From NCBI RefSeq assembly GCF_020990385.1, contig NZ_CP087598.1, forward strand, positions 974,001-1,038,000: DNA of 64,000 nt, written 5' to 3'. This stretch comes from Paracoccus sp. MA. Its GTDB lineage: Bacteria > Pseudomonadota > Alphaproteobacteria > Rhodobacterales > Rhodobacteraceae. Positions 63,606 through 64,000 of the stretch are shown here, piece by piece (position 1 is the first letter of the stretch; each line of letters starts with the position of its first letter). The translations under genes and the position numbers were made by a program. The notes below the pieces were generated by a model that was given only the letters and a program-made list of their open reading frames with translations, was not told the DNA's origin and did not search any database.

Positions 63606-64000
63606 ATGAAGGGCTGGCTTCTGGTTTCGGCGGCTGCCGTCGCGCTGTCTGCGGGCGCGGCGCAGGCGGATTACACGCTGCATGTGCTGCATATCAACGA
63701 TTTCCACAGCCGGATCGAGCCGATCAACGCCTATGACAGCACCTGCGATGCCGAGGCCGAGGCGAAGGACGAATGTTTCGGCGGCGTGGCGCGTCTGGCC
63801 ACCAAGATCCGCGAGTTGCGCGACGGGCTGAAGGCCGAGGGGCAGAACGTGATCGTGCTGGATGCCGGGGACCAGTATCAAGGCAGCCTGTTCTATACCA
63901 CCTACAAGGGCAAGGAGACGGTCGAGTTCATGAACGCCATCGGCTTCGATGCCATGGCGGTGGGCAATCACGAATTCGACGACGGGCCGCAGGGGCTGCA
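63606..64000 (+). CDS. Bifunctional metallophosphatase/5'-nucleotidase, N-terminal part
   Basis: The first 131 residues of a periplasmic 5'-nucleotidase-family protein; the rest lies beyond the window. The signal peptide ends near AAQA. The metal-site motifs are LHINDFHSRIEP (D, H), VLDAGDQYQGS (D) and GNHEFDDG (N, H). The family hydrolyses nucleotides and related phosphate esters. ATG 63606 is chosen because AGAGGG lies six bases upstream; ATG 63600 is in frame but too close to it. Confidence 0.92.
   Translation, partial: MKGWLLVSAAAVALSAGAAQADYTLHVLHINDFHSRIEPINAYDSTCDAEAEAKDECFGGVARLATKIRELRDGLKAEGQNVIVLDAGDQYQGSLFYTTYKGKETVEFMNAIGFDAMAVGNHEFDDGPQGL

Overview
The window is GC-rich DNA (roughly two thirds G+C) from an alphaproteobacterium of the Rhodobacterales, most likely a Paracoccus-type genome. 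Three things support this: the gene order dus-ntrB-ntrC-ntrY-ntrX-trkA-trkH-hfq-hflX, a divergent znuA / zur-znuC-znuB zinc locus, and a complete Rhodobacter-type gene transfer agent (GTA) cluster followed by cysE. No rRNA, tRNA, CRISPR array, insertion sequence or replication origin was seen.

Positions 1-9.4 kb hold an accessory catabolic and transport region. A FadR-type GntR regulator (cut by the left edge), an HpcH/HpaI aldolase and an RraA-fold protein read leftwards. A BisC/TorZ-type molybdoenzyme and a tripartite tricarboxylate transporter (TctB, TctA and two different TctC-type binding proteins) read rightwards. Together they look like uptake and breakdown of a hydroxy- or oxo-acid under GntR control; the substrate is unknown.

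Positions 9.4-25 kb hold pyruvate carboxylase, tadA, an RsuA-family pseudouridine synthase with a repetitive basic tail, hemP, the zinc uptake locus with Zur-type operators and a hexanucleotide repeat inside znuA, a yjbF-yjbH exopolysaccharide pair with an Ala/Pro/Thr-rich lipoprotein, a small Asp-tailed secreted protein, and L-serine dehydratase.

Positions 25-37.5 kb are the nitrogen and potassium block: dus, ntrBC, ntrYX, trkAH, hfq and hflX. NtrC and NtrX both lack the GAFTGA sigma54-contact motif, as known for Rhodobacter NtrC. Positions 37.7-43.6 kb carry a leftward set: fructokinase, a double zinc-ribbon membrane protein, an SPFH protein with a GYF_2 domain, a DUF2927 lipoprotein and a TelA protein. 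The last four resemble a membrane-stress module of the B. subtilis YdjG/YdjI kind and are the best candidate here for a poorly described system.

Positions 43.9-46.3 kb are fabF and mltG, closed by a strong terminator. Positions 46.6-61.2 kb are an apparently intact GTA cluster (g1 to g15 equivalents plus a DUF2793 tail-fibre gene) with terminator-like hairpins before g1, between g2 and g3, and after the capsid gene g5. The window ends with cysE, pyrD, a DUF952 gene and the start of a 5'-nucleotidase gene. Related intergenic palindromic repeats (GTATTTGG.AAAC and ATATTTATGCAAG types) are scattered through the chromosomal part and one lies inside the GTA operon.
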